The translations under genes were made by a program, and so were the position numbers. 64,000 nucleotides of DNA. Source: Knoellia koreensis. GTDB taxonomy: Bacteria; Actinomycetota; Actinomycetes; Actinomycetales; Dermatophilaceae. The notes beneath the pieces were generated by a model. That model saw only the letters and a program-made list of their open reading frames with translations. It had not been told where the DNA came from and ran no database searches. The stretch covers positions 984,976 through 1,048,975 of the forward strand of contig NZ_JABEPQ010000001.1 of the NCBI RefSeq assembly GCF_013041615.1, given 5' to 3'. Below are positions 56,876 to 64,000 of the stretch, one piece after another (position 1 is the first letter of the stretch; every line of letters starts with the position of its first letter).

Positions 56876-58054
56876 ATGACCCTCACCCCCACCCCCGAAG
56901 ACCGGTTCTCGTTCGGCCTGTGGACGGTCGGCTGGACCGGCACCGACCCGTTCGGTGCACCCACCCGCCCCGCGCTCGACCCGTGGGAGTATGCCGCGAA
57001 GCTCGCCGAGCGGGGCGCCTGGGGCGTCACCTTCCACGACAACGACGTCTTCCCGTTCGAGGCCACCGAGGCCGAGCGCGACCAGATCGTCGCGCGGTTC
57101 AAGCAGGCCACCGACGACGCCGGTCTCGTCATCGAGATGGTCACCACCAACACGTTCTCCCACCCCGTCTTCAAGGACGGCGGGCTGACGTCGAACGACC
57201 GCTCGGTCCGCAGGTTCGGGCTGCGCAAGATCCTGCGCGCGGTCGACCTGGCCGCCGAGCTCGGCGCGACCACCTTCGTCATGTGGGGCGGTCGCGAGGG
57301 CGCGGAGTACGACGGGTCGAAGGACCTCTGGGCGGCGTTCGACCGCTACAAGGAGGGCATCGACACCATCGCGGGCTACATCAAGGACCGCGGCTATGAC
57401 CTGCGAATCGCCCTGGAGCCCAAGCCCAACGAGCCGCGCGGCGACATCTTCCTGCCCACCGTGGGTCACGCGCTGGCGTTCATCGCCGAGCTCGACAACG
57501 GCGACATCGTCGGCCTCAACCCCGAGACCGGGCACGAGCAGATGGCCAACCTCAACTACACCCACCAGCTCGCGCAGGCGCTGTGGAGCGGCAAGTTGTT
57601 CCACATCGACCTCAACGGGCAGCGCGGGCTCAAGTACGACCAGGACCTCGTCTTCGGTCACGGCGACCTGCTGTCGGCGTTCTTCACCGTCGACCTGCTC
57701 GAGAACGGCTTCCCCGGCCACCCCGAGGCACCCACCTACACGGGGCCGCGGCACTTCGACTACAAGCCGTCGCGCACCGAGCACCTGGACGGCGTGTGGG
57801 AGTCGGCCAAGGCGTGCATGTCGACCTACCTGCACCTCGCCGAGAAGGCCAAGGCGTTCCGCGCCGACCCGCGGGTCACCGAGGCGCTCGAGTATGCCGG
57901 CGTGGCGTCCTTGCAGGAGCCGACGCTGGACGCAGGTGAGACGATCGAGTCGTTCCTCGGTACCGACGACGGGTTCGACGTCACCAAGGCCGCGGAGCGC
58001 GACTTCGGCTTCGTCCGGCTCAACCAGCTCGCCGTCGAACACCTCATCGGCTGA
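56876..58054 (+). CDS. xylA: xylose isomerase XylA
   Basis: Converts D-xylose to D-xylulose; 392 residues, the class-I length of actinobacterial enzymes. Active-site features are seen: catalytic His and Asp in [12 protein letters not shown], metal ligands in [12 protein letters not shown] and NPETGHEQM, and [21 protein letters not shown] precedes the ATG at 56876. No xylulokinase (xylB) lies in the window, so the next step must be encoded elsewhere. Confidence 0.96.
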   Translation: MTLTPTPEDRFSFGLWTVGWTGTDPFGAPTRPALDPWEYAAKLAERGAWGVTFHDNDVFPFEATEAERDQIVARFKQATDDAGLVIEMVTTNTFSHPVFKDGGLTSNDRSVRRFGLRKILRAVDLAAELGATTFVMWGGREGAEYDGSKDLWAAFDRYKEGIDTIAGYIKDRGYDLRIALEPKPNEPRGDIFLPTVGHALAFIAELDNGDIVGLNPETGHEQMANLNYTHQLAQALWSGKLFHIDLNGQRGLKYDQDLVFGHGDLLSAFFTVDLLENGFPGHPEAPTYTGPRHFDYKPSRTEHLDGVWESAKACMSTYLHLAEKAKAFRADPRVTEALEYAGVASLQEPTLDAGETIESFLGTDDGFDVTKAAERDFGFVRLNQLAVEHLIG

Positions 58055-58074
58055 ACACGTTCGGGAAGGACCTC

Positions 58075-60393
58075 ATGACCGTGGAGCACAGGGAAGGGAC
58101 CGACGTGGCGCAGGCAGACGTGACGCAGGCAGACGTGACGCAGGCGGCTGTGGACACGGCAGCCGTGGAGTCACGAGTCGAGGACCTGTTGGCGCGGATG
58201 TCGTTGGCGGACAAGGCTGCCCAGCTGACGCAGTACTTCCACTTCGGGCGGCAGGACGACGCCAACAGCCCTGAAGGCGAGTTCGTCCCCTCCCAACAGG
58301 CCGCCGCGGTCGAGGAGGCCATCGGCCGGGGTGAGGTCGGGTCCCTGCTGTTCGTGACCGACCCCGAGCAGGTCAACCGACTGCAACGGCTCACGATCGA
58401 AAGCAACCCGCACGGCATACCCGCCCTGTTCGGCTTCGACGTCATCCACGGTCTGCGGACGATCTTCCCGGTGCCCATCGCGATGGCAGCCTCATGGGAC
58501 CCGGCCGCGATCGAGGCGGGACAAGCGGTCGCGGCGCGCGAGGCGCGGGCGGTGGGCGTGCACTGGACCTTCGCACCCAACGTCGACATCGCCCGCGACC
58601 CGCGCTGGGGCCGCATCATCGAGGGGGCGGGCGAGGACCCGTTCCTCGGCGCCGTGGTGGCCGCCGCCCAGGTGCGCGGCTTCCAGGGCGATGGCGTCGG
58701 CGCACCGGAGCGGGTCATCGCCGGCCCCAAGCACTTTGCGGCCTACGGCGCGACGGTGGGCGGACGCGACTACGACGAGGTCAACGTCTCGGACGCCGAG
58801 CTGTGGAACGTCTACCTGCCGCCGTTCAAAGCGGCGGTCGACGCCGGGGCGGGCAACGTCATGACGGCGTACATGGACCTCAACGGCATCCCCGCGACCG
58901 GCAACGAGTGGCTGCTCAAGGACGTGCTGCGCGGCGCGTGGGGCTTCGAAGGCTTCCTCGTGAGCGACGCCAACGCGGTGCGCAGCCTCGTCACGCACGG
59001 GTTCGCCGCCGACCTCACCGACGCGGCGGCGCGGGCGGTCAAGGCCGGTCTGGACCTCGAGATGGCGATCGGCGACGCGGCATACGGGCATCTCGTCGAC
59101 GCAGTCGAACGCGGTCTGGTGAGCGAGGACGCCGTGGACGCGTGCGTGCGTCGCGTGCTTGCCGCCAAGGTGCGGTTGGGGTTGTTCGAGGACCCCTACG
59201 TCGACGTCGAGCGGGCCCAGGAGGTGCTGGCCGACCCGGTGCACCGGGAGGCTGCGCGCGTGGCGGCCGAGCGGTCGGCTGTGTTGCTGCGCAACGAGAT
59301 CGGGCTCCTGCCGCTGGATCCGACCGCCCTCTCGTCGGTCGCCGTCATCGGGCCGCTGGCCGACTCGCGCCGCGACATCATCGGGCCGTGGTGCTTCGAC
59401 TTCGACCTCGAGGAGACCGTGTCCGTGCTCGAGGGCATCCGCGCGCGGGCCGGCGACGACGTGGAGGTGCGGTATGCCGCGGGCGTGCGTCCCGCACAGC
59501 GGGGCACCCCGTCGATCTTCGACGCGTTTGGCGGCAACCGGCCGGTGGACCCGGAGGGCTTCGACGACGAGGCGGAGCTCGCGCGCGCGGTCGAAGTGGC
59601 GCGGTCGAGCGACGTCGCGGTGGTCGTCGTCGGCGAGTGGCAGAACATGGTGGGCGAGCAGGCTTCCCGGTCTTCGCTGGACCTGCCGGGTCGGCAGCTC
59701 GAGCTGTTGCAAGCGGTGGTCGAGACCGGCACTCCGGTGGTGGCGCTGGTGATGAACGGCCGACCGGTGGATCTGCAGTGGGCTGCCGAGCACGTCCCGG
59801 CGATCCTCGACATCTGGTACCCCGGCACCCAGGGTGGCGCTGCGGTCGCGAGGCTGCTCTTCGGTGACGTCTCCCCCGGCGGCAAGCTGCCGTTCACGTG
59901 GCCGCGGTCGGTGGGGCAGGTGCCGATCCACTACGCGCACACCACCTCCCACGATCCCGACAACCAGGGGCTGCGTTACTGGGACGAGCCCAGCACTCCC
60001 CTGTACCCGTTCGGGCACGGTCTGGCGTACTCGACGTTCGCGTACTCGGACCTCTCGCTCGACAACGCTTCGATCGGCCCGGAGGATGACGTCACCGTGA
60101 CTGCCACCGTCACCAACACCGGCGATCGGGACGCCGACGAGGTGGTGCAGCTCTACCTGCACCAGCGGCACGGCACGTCGTCGCGGCCGGTCCGCGAGCT
60201 CAAGGGTTTCCAGCGGGTGCCGCTGCGGGCGGGTGAGTCGAAGCAGGTGCGGTTCGTCGTCGGGCCGGACCAGCGGCGCTACTGGAACGCGGCCAAGCGG
60301 GACTGGGTGCTCGACGCATCCACCTTCGACGTCTGGGTGGGCGGCGACTCGACCGCCGACCTCACGACCACGTTCGAGGTGACAGCCGGCTGA
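58075..60393 (+). CDS. glycoside hydrolase family 3 enzyme (BglX-like)
   Basis: Second GH3 enzyme, 772 residues, no signal peptide. The nucleophile Asp is near residue 298 in FLVSDANAV. Typical BglX features: FGFDVIHGLRTIFPVPIAMAASWDP, FAPNVDIARDPRWGRIIEGAGEDPFLG and AGPKHFAAYGA. A C-terminal fibronectin-III-like domain follows. The N-terminal ~20 residues carry a short repeat (VTQADVTQADVTQAAV) from a 15-base tandem duplication. It begins 20 bases after xylA. With the first GH3 it gives two complementary beta-glycosidases. Confidence 0.9.
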   Translation: MTVEHREGTDVAQADVTQADVTQAAVDTAAVESRVEDLLARMSLADKAAQLTQYFHFGRQDDANSPEGEFVPSQQAAAVEEAIGRGEVGSLLFVTDPEQVNRLQRLTIESNPHGIPALFGFDVIHGLRTIFPVPIAMAASWDPAAIEAGQAVAAREARAVGVHWTFAPNVDIARDPRWGRIIEGAGEDPFLGAVVAAAQVRGFQGDGVGAPERVIAGPKHFAAYGATVGGRDYDEVNVSDAELWNVYLPPFKAAVDAGAGNVMTAYMDLNGIPATGNEWLLKDVLRGAWGFEGFLVSDANAVRSLVTHGFAADLTDAAARAVKAGLDLEMAIGDAAYGHLVDAVERGLVSEDAVDACVRRVLAAKVRLGLFEDPYVDVERAQEVLADPVHREAARVAAERSAVLLRNEIGLLPLDPTALSSVAVIGPLADSRRDIIGPWCFDFDLEETVSVLEGIRARAGDDVEVRYAAGVRPAQRGTPSIFDAFGGNRPVDPEGFDDEAELARAVEVARSSDVAVVVVGEWQNMVGEQASRSSLDLPGRQLELLQAVVETGTPVVALVMNGRPVDLQWAAEHVPAILDIWYPGTQGGAAVARLLFGDVSPGGKLPFTWPRSVGQVPIHYAHTTSHDPDNQGLRYWDEPSTPLYPFGHGLAYSTFAYSDLSLDNASIGPEDDVTVTATVTNTGDRDADEVVQLYLHQRHGTSSRPVRELKGFQRVPLRAGESKQVRFVVGPDQRRYWNAAKRDWVLDASTFDVWVGGDSTADLTTTFEVTAG

Positions 60394-60409
60394 GGCGCAC
60401 GGACGTCGC

Positions 60410-61861
60410 TCAGGAGGGACGCGGCATACCCAGGTGGTCGAACTGGCGCTGACGCTCGCCGTCACCGCCATGCTTGGTGAGGTAGTCGGCGGCTCGGCGC
60501 AGGTCGGACACGAGGTCGTCGGCGAGGTCTCGGCTGAGGCCGTTGCGCACGACGATGCGCTGCAGGATCTGGTCGGAGAGGTTGTCGGGCAGCGGGTATG
60601 ACGGCACCTGCCAGCCGGTCGTGCGCAGTTGGTTGGAGGCATCGAAGGCGGTCCAGCCCGAGACCTTGGCATCGACCTGCAGGGCGACGACCGGCATCAT
60701 GAGTTCCTTTGTGTAGAGCGAGAACTCGGGCATCCGGTCGACTTCTTCCGCAATGTGTCGGGCGACGTCGAGCGTGGCCTGCTGCACCTGCCGGTAACCC
60801 TCGCGGCCGAGCCGGAGGAACTGGTAGTACTGCACCATCACCTGCGACGCGGGGCGTGAGAAGTTGAGCGTCAGCGACGGGGTGTCGCCGCCGAGGTAGG
60901 CGACGTGGAAGACCATCTCCTCCGGCACCAGGTCGGCCTCGCGCCAGAGGACCCAGCCGACACCGGGCGCCACCAGGCCGTACTTGTGACCGGACGTGTT
61001 GATCGACGCGACGCGTTCGAGCCGGAAGTCCCACTCGAGGTCGGGCTGCAGGAACGGCGCCAGCATCCCACCGGAGGCCGCGTCGATGTGCAGGGGCACG
61101 TCGAGACCGGTGTCGCGCTGGATCTGGTCGAGGGCGGCGGCGAGCTCGGCGACGGGCTCGTAGGCGCCGGTGTAGGTGACGCCGAGGATGCCGATCACTC
61201 CAATGGTGCGCTCGTCGACGTGATCGGCGAGCTGGTCGCCGCGCAGCACGGGGTGCTCGTCATCGATCGGCACGAGCCGCGCCTCGACGTCGAAGTAGTT
61301 GCAGAACTTCTCCCAGCAGACCTGGACCGCCGAGCTCATCACCAGGTTGGGCCGGTCGGTGTCCTTGCCCGAGCTGCGCCGCGCTGCCTGCCACCGCTTC
61401 TTGAGCGCCAGCGCGCCGAGCATCGCGGCCTCCGACGAACCGACGGTCGAGGTGCCCATCGCCCGCGCGGGGTCGGGTGCGTGCCAGAGGTCGGCGAGCA
61501 TCCGCCAGCACCGGTGCTCGACCTCGGCGGCCATCGGGTACTCGTCCTTGTCGATGAGGTTCTTGTCGGCGGCCTGCAGGTAGATCTGCTCGGCGCGCTC
61601 GTCCATCCACGTGGTCACGAAGGTGGCGAGGTTCTGCCGGGCGTTGCCGTCGAGCTGCACGGCGTCGTGGACGAGCTGGTATGCCGTGTCGGGCAGGGAA
61701 CCGCTGTCGGGCAGCCGGTAGCGCGGGATGGAGCGTTGCAGCTCAGGCCTGGCGAAGATGGGCGTGATGACCAGGTCGTCGGGACGTTCGGGCTCGAATC
61801 GCACCATGGGCCACTCTTGCGTCGCGGCGGCGTGCACCGCAACCGGTGCGAGCCGCGGCAT
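60410..61861 (-). CDS. gadB: glutamate decarboxylase GadB
   Basis: PLP enzyme that decarboxylates glutamate to GABA, consuming a proton; 483 residues. The PLP lysine is in INTSGHKYGLVAPGVGW; other family motifs are MGTSTVGSSEAAMLGALALKK and HIDAASGGMLAPF. The ATG at 61861 has GGGAGGA six bases upstream and is preferred over a later ATG. No GABA antiporter is adjacent. It converges with the GH3 gene with 16 bases between. Role likely acid resistance or GABA shunt. Confidence 0.93.
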   Translation of the reverse strand: MPRLAPVAVHAAATQEWPMVRFEPERPDDLVITPIFARPELQRSIPRYRLPDSGSLPDTAYQLVHDAVQLDGNARQNLATFVTTWMDERAEQIYLQAADKNLIDKDEYPMAAEVEHRCWRMLADLWHAPDPARAMGTSTVGSSEAAMLGALALKKRWQAARRSSGKDTDRPNLVMSSAVQVCWEKFCNYFDVEARLVPIDDEHPVLRGDQLADHVDERTIGVIGILGVTYTGAYEPVAELAAALDQIQRDTGLDVPLHIDAASGGMLAPFLQPDLEWDFRLERVASINTSGHKYGLVAPGVGWVLWREADLVPEEMVFHVAYLGGDTPSLTLNFSRPASQVMVQYYQFLRLGREGYRQVQQATLDVARHIAEEVDRMPEFSLYTKELMMPVVALQVDAKVSGWTAFDASNQLRTTGWQVPSYPLPDNLSDQILQRIVVRNGLSRDLADDLVSDLRRAADYLTKHGGDGERQRQFDHLGMPRPS

Positions 61862-61893
61862 ACCGGTCCTCCCGCTTGCTCAGGCGCAAGCTG

Positions 61894-62495
61894 TCACGGA
61901 CGTGCGCGCGGTGCCGTCGACCGGCGCCGCAGGCCCTCGAGCAGCGCGGTGCGACCGGCTTCCGTGACGCGCACGCGTCGGTCGAGGAAGGTTCCGTCAC
62001 GCTCGACCCAGCCGAAGACCGCGAACAGACGCAGAACGTCCCAGTTCACAACCGCCGCATCCTGCCTGTGATCCGGTCGTTGCCCACTATGAACTGATCG
62101 GTCGGCCTCGGAAACGACGCTGGCCGCGGACCGCACCGGCAGCACCCCGGCCAGGACCGCGTCACGCACGGGCGCGTTCGCGGGCTTGGCGAACGCCTGA
62201 GCGACCTCGACGACCGGGCGGGCGCCACCCGCGCGGGTCGACGGTGCGTGCTCGAGCACCCACTGTGTCAGGGTCAGTGCCGCCGCACCGTCGGTGGTTT
62301 CCCGCTCGATGGCCTCGGCAACGACGACCGCCTTGGCCGCCTCGCACGCGGCGCCGAGGGCATCGACCTCCTCCAGCAGCAGCCCGAGACCGCCACCGCT
62401 CGGGGTCCGCCACACCGCCGTCTCGATCCCGGCCAGGGCAGCCCGGGAGCCGCGATGCACTCGCGTCGCTGCTCGATGCTCAGCCCTTCCTCCAT
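61894..62495 (-). pseudogene. decayed DUF222 (HNH-endonuclease family) gene fragment
   Basis: Reading the minus strand, MEEGLSIEQRRECIAA at 62495 has the start of a DUF222 protein, but the following DUF222 segments (RAALAGIETAVWR, ALTLTQWVLEHAPSTRAGG, AFAKPANAPVRDAVLAG and VLPVRSAASVVSEADR) are in another frame, so a frameshift lies near 62450. After SEADR near 62100 the DUF222 and HNH parts are missing; a 60-residue winged-helix-like tail (VVNWDVLRLFAVFGWVERDG) is joined instead. The whole is likely a remnant of a larger, repeated 13E12-type gene. The 227 bases upstream (62496-62722) hold no gene, only one GTATGCCG word near 62682. Confidence 0.6.
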
Positions 62496-62722
62496 GCCGA
62501 CAAGACTAGACGCGACCACCGACAGCCACCCGACACCAAGGATCGTCGGGTTGCTTTGCGACACAACAGATCCCACACGCACACAACCCAAACAGACGCA
62601 ACCCCCGGAGCCGCCCCCTGTGGACAAACGCCGACCACGACGGCACCTGTGGACCAGGCACCCGACGCGGGCACGCGGCATACCTGGGCCTTGGTGTCAG
62701 CGCGGGGCGACACAATGGCGCC

Positions 62723-63055
62723 ATGGCCTATGACGCGGAGCTGGCGGAGCGGGTGCGCGCGCTCGTGCGGGACGAACTCGACGTGACCGAGCGGAAGATG
62801 TTCGGCGGGCTGGCGTTCCTCGTGGGCGGGAACATGTCGGTCACCGTGAGCGGGCGCGGCGGGCTCATGGTGCGTCTGAACCCGGACGACGCCCAGGCGC
62901 GGCTCGATGGCGACGTCGTGGTGCCGTTCGAGATGCGCGGGCGGCCGATGAAGGGCTGGCTGCGCGTGCGTGAGCCCGGGTATGCCGCGGACGACGCCTT
63001 GCGCGACTGGGTCGAGCGCAGCCTCGAGTTCGCGCGGAGCCTGCCGCACCACTGA
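62723..63055 (+). CDS. TfoX N-terminal-domain protein
   Basis: 110-residue single-domain protein of the TfoX-N family: VTERKMFGGLAFLVGGNMSVTVSG and a C-terminal helix DALRDWVERSLEFAR. TfoX (Sxy) regulates natural competence in gamma-proteobacteria, but stand-alone TfoX-N proteins in actinobacteria have no proven competence role. The ATG at 62723 has no strong ribosome site; CACAAT seven bases upstream may be a leaderless -10. It contains one GTATGCCG word near 62980. Confidence 0.85.
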   Translation: MAYDAELAERVRALVRDELDVTERKMFGGLAFLVGGNMSVTVSGRGGLMVRLNPDDAQARLDGDVVVPFEMRGRPMKGWLRVREPGYAADDALRDWVERSLEFARSLPHH

Positions 63056-63129
63056 GGCGCTTCAGAAGGGATCGACCTTCCTGCTTCAGCGCCACCGACC
63101 CGCCCGCACATCGTCCAAGGAGGCGCTGC

Positions 63130-63169
63130 GGGATGCCAGGGGCGCAGCAGAGCGCGCTCCTGACATCCC
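63130..63169. repeat. GGGATGCCAGGGGCGC palindrome, copy 2
   Basis: GGGATGCCAGGGGCGC (63130-63145) and a diverged complement GCGCTCCTGACATCCC (63154-63169) with the same 8-base spacer as copy 1. It lies between the TfoX-N stop and the converging hypothetical gene, where a terminator is expected. Confidence 0.75.
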
Positions 63170-63176
63170 GCAAAGG

Positions 63177-64000
63177 TCAGTGGGTGACGAGTCTTGCCTT
63201 GGCCGTCTTGACCTGGAGCGGTTCAGGGGTGCCCTGGATGACAACGACGTCGGGGATGTCGATCCACTGGCCGCCGTTGACCCGGAACTGGCCGCCGTAG
63301 GTGACGTCGGCGCGGACCTGGAAGGTGCCGGCCTTCGGGTACTCCTTGGTGACGTCGCCCTCGGGGTAGGGGCCGCCGAGCGACTCGGTCGGGCCGCTGG
63401 AGCTGCCGTCGCCGTAGATGTAGTTGACCGACTTGAGGACTGGGCGGATCTCGACGTTGAAACCGGCCACAGTCGCGGGGTCGGGCTTGTCGACCTCGTC
63501 CGGTTCGAAGCCAGCTTCGGGCCAGACCACCTGGAAATAGGTGGGCAGGGTCACCAGCGTGACGTTGCCCTTGGGCTGGATCTGCACGGTCGGCACCGCG
63601 AACTTCGTGTCATGGAATGCCGCCAGGATCAGTTCCATGGTTAGGGTTGGGCTTGCCCCTGGGGCGAACTGAGGGAAGCACGTGATCCCGTACTGCTCCC
63701 AGCCGCCTTGCGGCTTGCCAGCCGCATCAACCTCGCGCCGATAGAGCTTGACGCTGGGACCTAGCCCCTGCTCCGGGGTGTTGTTGGCGCAGAAGGCGGC
63801 TGCGCTCGGGCAGAAGGCATCGGCGTTGGTAGACCCAGGCTCCTCATTGGGGCAATTGGCCACCGCCGTGTACTCGTACTGAATCGGCGCCTTCTTAGCC
63901 TTGGCCACCATTGCTGATGCCTTGAGGTCCTTCAGTTCTTGCGCGGTGAACACCTTGATGCGGACACCGTCGCCCGTCCCGTCACCGCCAATGTCCGCCG
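63177..64000 (-). CDS. hypothetical, probably secreted protein (partial at its N-terminus)
   Basis: The frame stays open to the window edge, so the true start lies beyond it. The visible ~274 residues start ADIGGDGTGDGVRIKVFTAQELKD and include several Cys (ANCPNEEPGS, AFCPSAAAFCANN, ITCFPQFAPG), then a beta-rich, PKD-like segment (NYIYGDGSSSGPTESLGGP, YPKAGTFQVRADVTYGGQFRVNGGQW). The GDGSSS/YPKAGTF pattern resembles PKD beta-strands. I do not recognise the protein. A cell-surface or exported role is inferred from composition. Confidence 0.6.
   Translation of the reverse strand, partial: ADIGGDGTGDGVRIKVFTAQELKDLKASAMVAKAKKAPIQYEYTAVANCPNEEPGSTNADAFCPSAAAFCANNTPEQGLGPSVKLYRREVDAAGKPQGGWEQYGITCFPQFAPGASPTLTMELILAAFHDTKFAVPTVQIQPKGNVTLVTLPTYFQVVWPEAGFEPDEVDKPDPATVAGFNVEIRPVLKSVNYIYGDGSSSGPTESLGGPYPEGDVTKEYPKAGTFQVRADVTYGGQFRVNGGQWIDIPDVVVIQGTPEPLQVKTAKARLVTH

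Noticed and set aside
58110-58155. 15-base tandem duplication at the GH3 N-terminus as a functional domain
   Set aside because: It encodes only a short disordered extension before the catalytic domain and has no second copy elsewhere.

Overview
This window looks like a chromosomal segment of a very GC-rich Gram-positive actinobacterium, probably order Micrococcales and plausibly family Intrasporangiaceae. That placement is an inference from gene content: an actinobacterial division (dcw) cluster with mraZ/rsmH/ftsL/ftsI, a principal sigma factor with a long Ala/Lys-rich N-terminal linker, two SAM-IV riboswitches, a resuscitation-promoting-factor-like protein, a deazaflavin-dependent nitroreductase, DUF222, and many GTG starts. 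I saw no tRNA, rRNA, CRISPR array, transposase or prophage genes, so this is mostly ordinary chromosome.

Layout. 1-4.5 kb is the left part of a leftward dcw cluster (murE start, ftsI, ftsL-like, rsmH, mraZ) with MraZ boxes upstream of mraZ. 4.9-9.6 kb is a rightward MoxR / DUF58 / transglutaminase operon. 9.7-17.3 kb runs leftward: an orphan FkbH-like HAD protein, the principal sigma factor, a universal stress protein, metX behind a SAM-IV riboswitch, DUF4192 and DUF1232 proteins. 17.4-25.2 kb holds an EcsC-like protein, a sulfurtransferase-sufE pair, a secreted subtilase, a stand-alone family-A DNA polymerase, a DUF1206 membrane protein and a PAC2 protein. 25.4-31 kb has hrpA and metY, the latter with its own SAM-IV riboswitch. 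31-39.8 kb is accessory-like: a WXG100-type pair, an Rpf/SH3 protein, small membrane proteins, a sigma-like protein with a transmembrane segment and long tail, and an epimerase/ECF41 pair. 40-46.4 kb carries a polar amino-acid ABC transporter, an aldo/keto reductase, and a zinc-ribbon/NERD-helicase pair. 46.4-50.1 kb encodes a DUF2510 membrane protein and a secreted amidase. 50.1-60.4 kb is a LacI-controlled xylo-oligosaccharide regulon (transporter, two GH3 enzymes, xylose isomerase). 60.4-64 kb has gadB, a decayed DUF222 gene, a TfoX-N protein and an incomplete hypothetical gene.

The most unusual signal is not a gene. The 8-base word GTATGCCG occurs about 55 times in this 64 kb (my count by eye: 28 on the + strand, 27 on the - strand). 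It lies in coding and non-coding DNA, in all reading frames, often forcing rare codons (TAT, GCA, ATA). Five times it forms head-to-head hairpins, four of them just after stop codons. Density, lack of strand bias and terminator-like pairing resemble the DNA uptake sequences of Neisseria and Haemophilus; a protein-binding or modification site is an alternative. Two further repeat families are present: an ~90 bp nested palindrome placed directly after the stop codons of hrpA and the ECF41 gene, and a GGGATGCCAGGGGCGC palindrome.

How the genes work together: the sigma factor, dcw genes and peptidoglycan enzymes are housekeeping. metX and metY are 14 kb apart but share SAM-IV control, forming the O-acetylhomoserine route to homocysteine. 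The LacI protein, with operator-like sites in its own intergenic region and ahead of the first GH3 gene, likely ties uptake and hydrolysis of xylo-oligosaccharides to xylose isomerisation.
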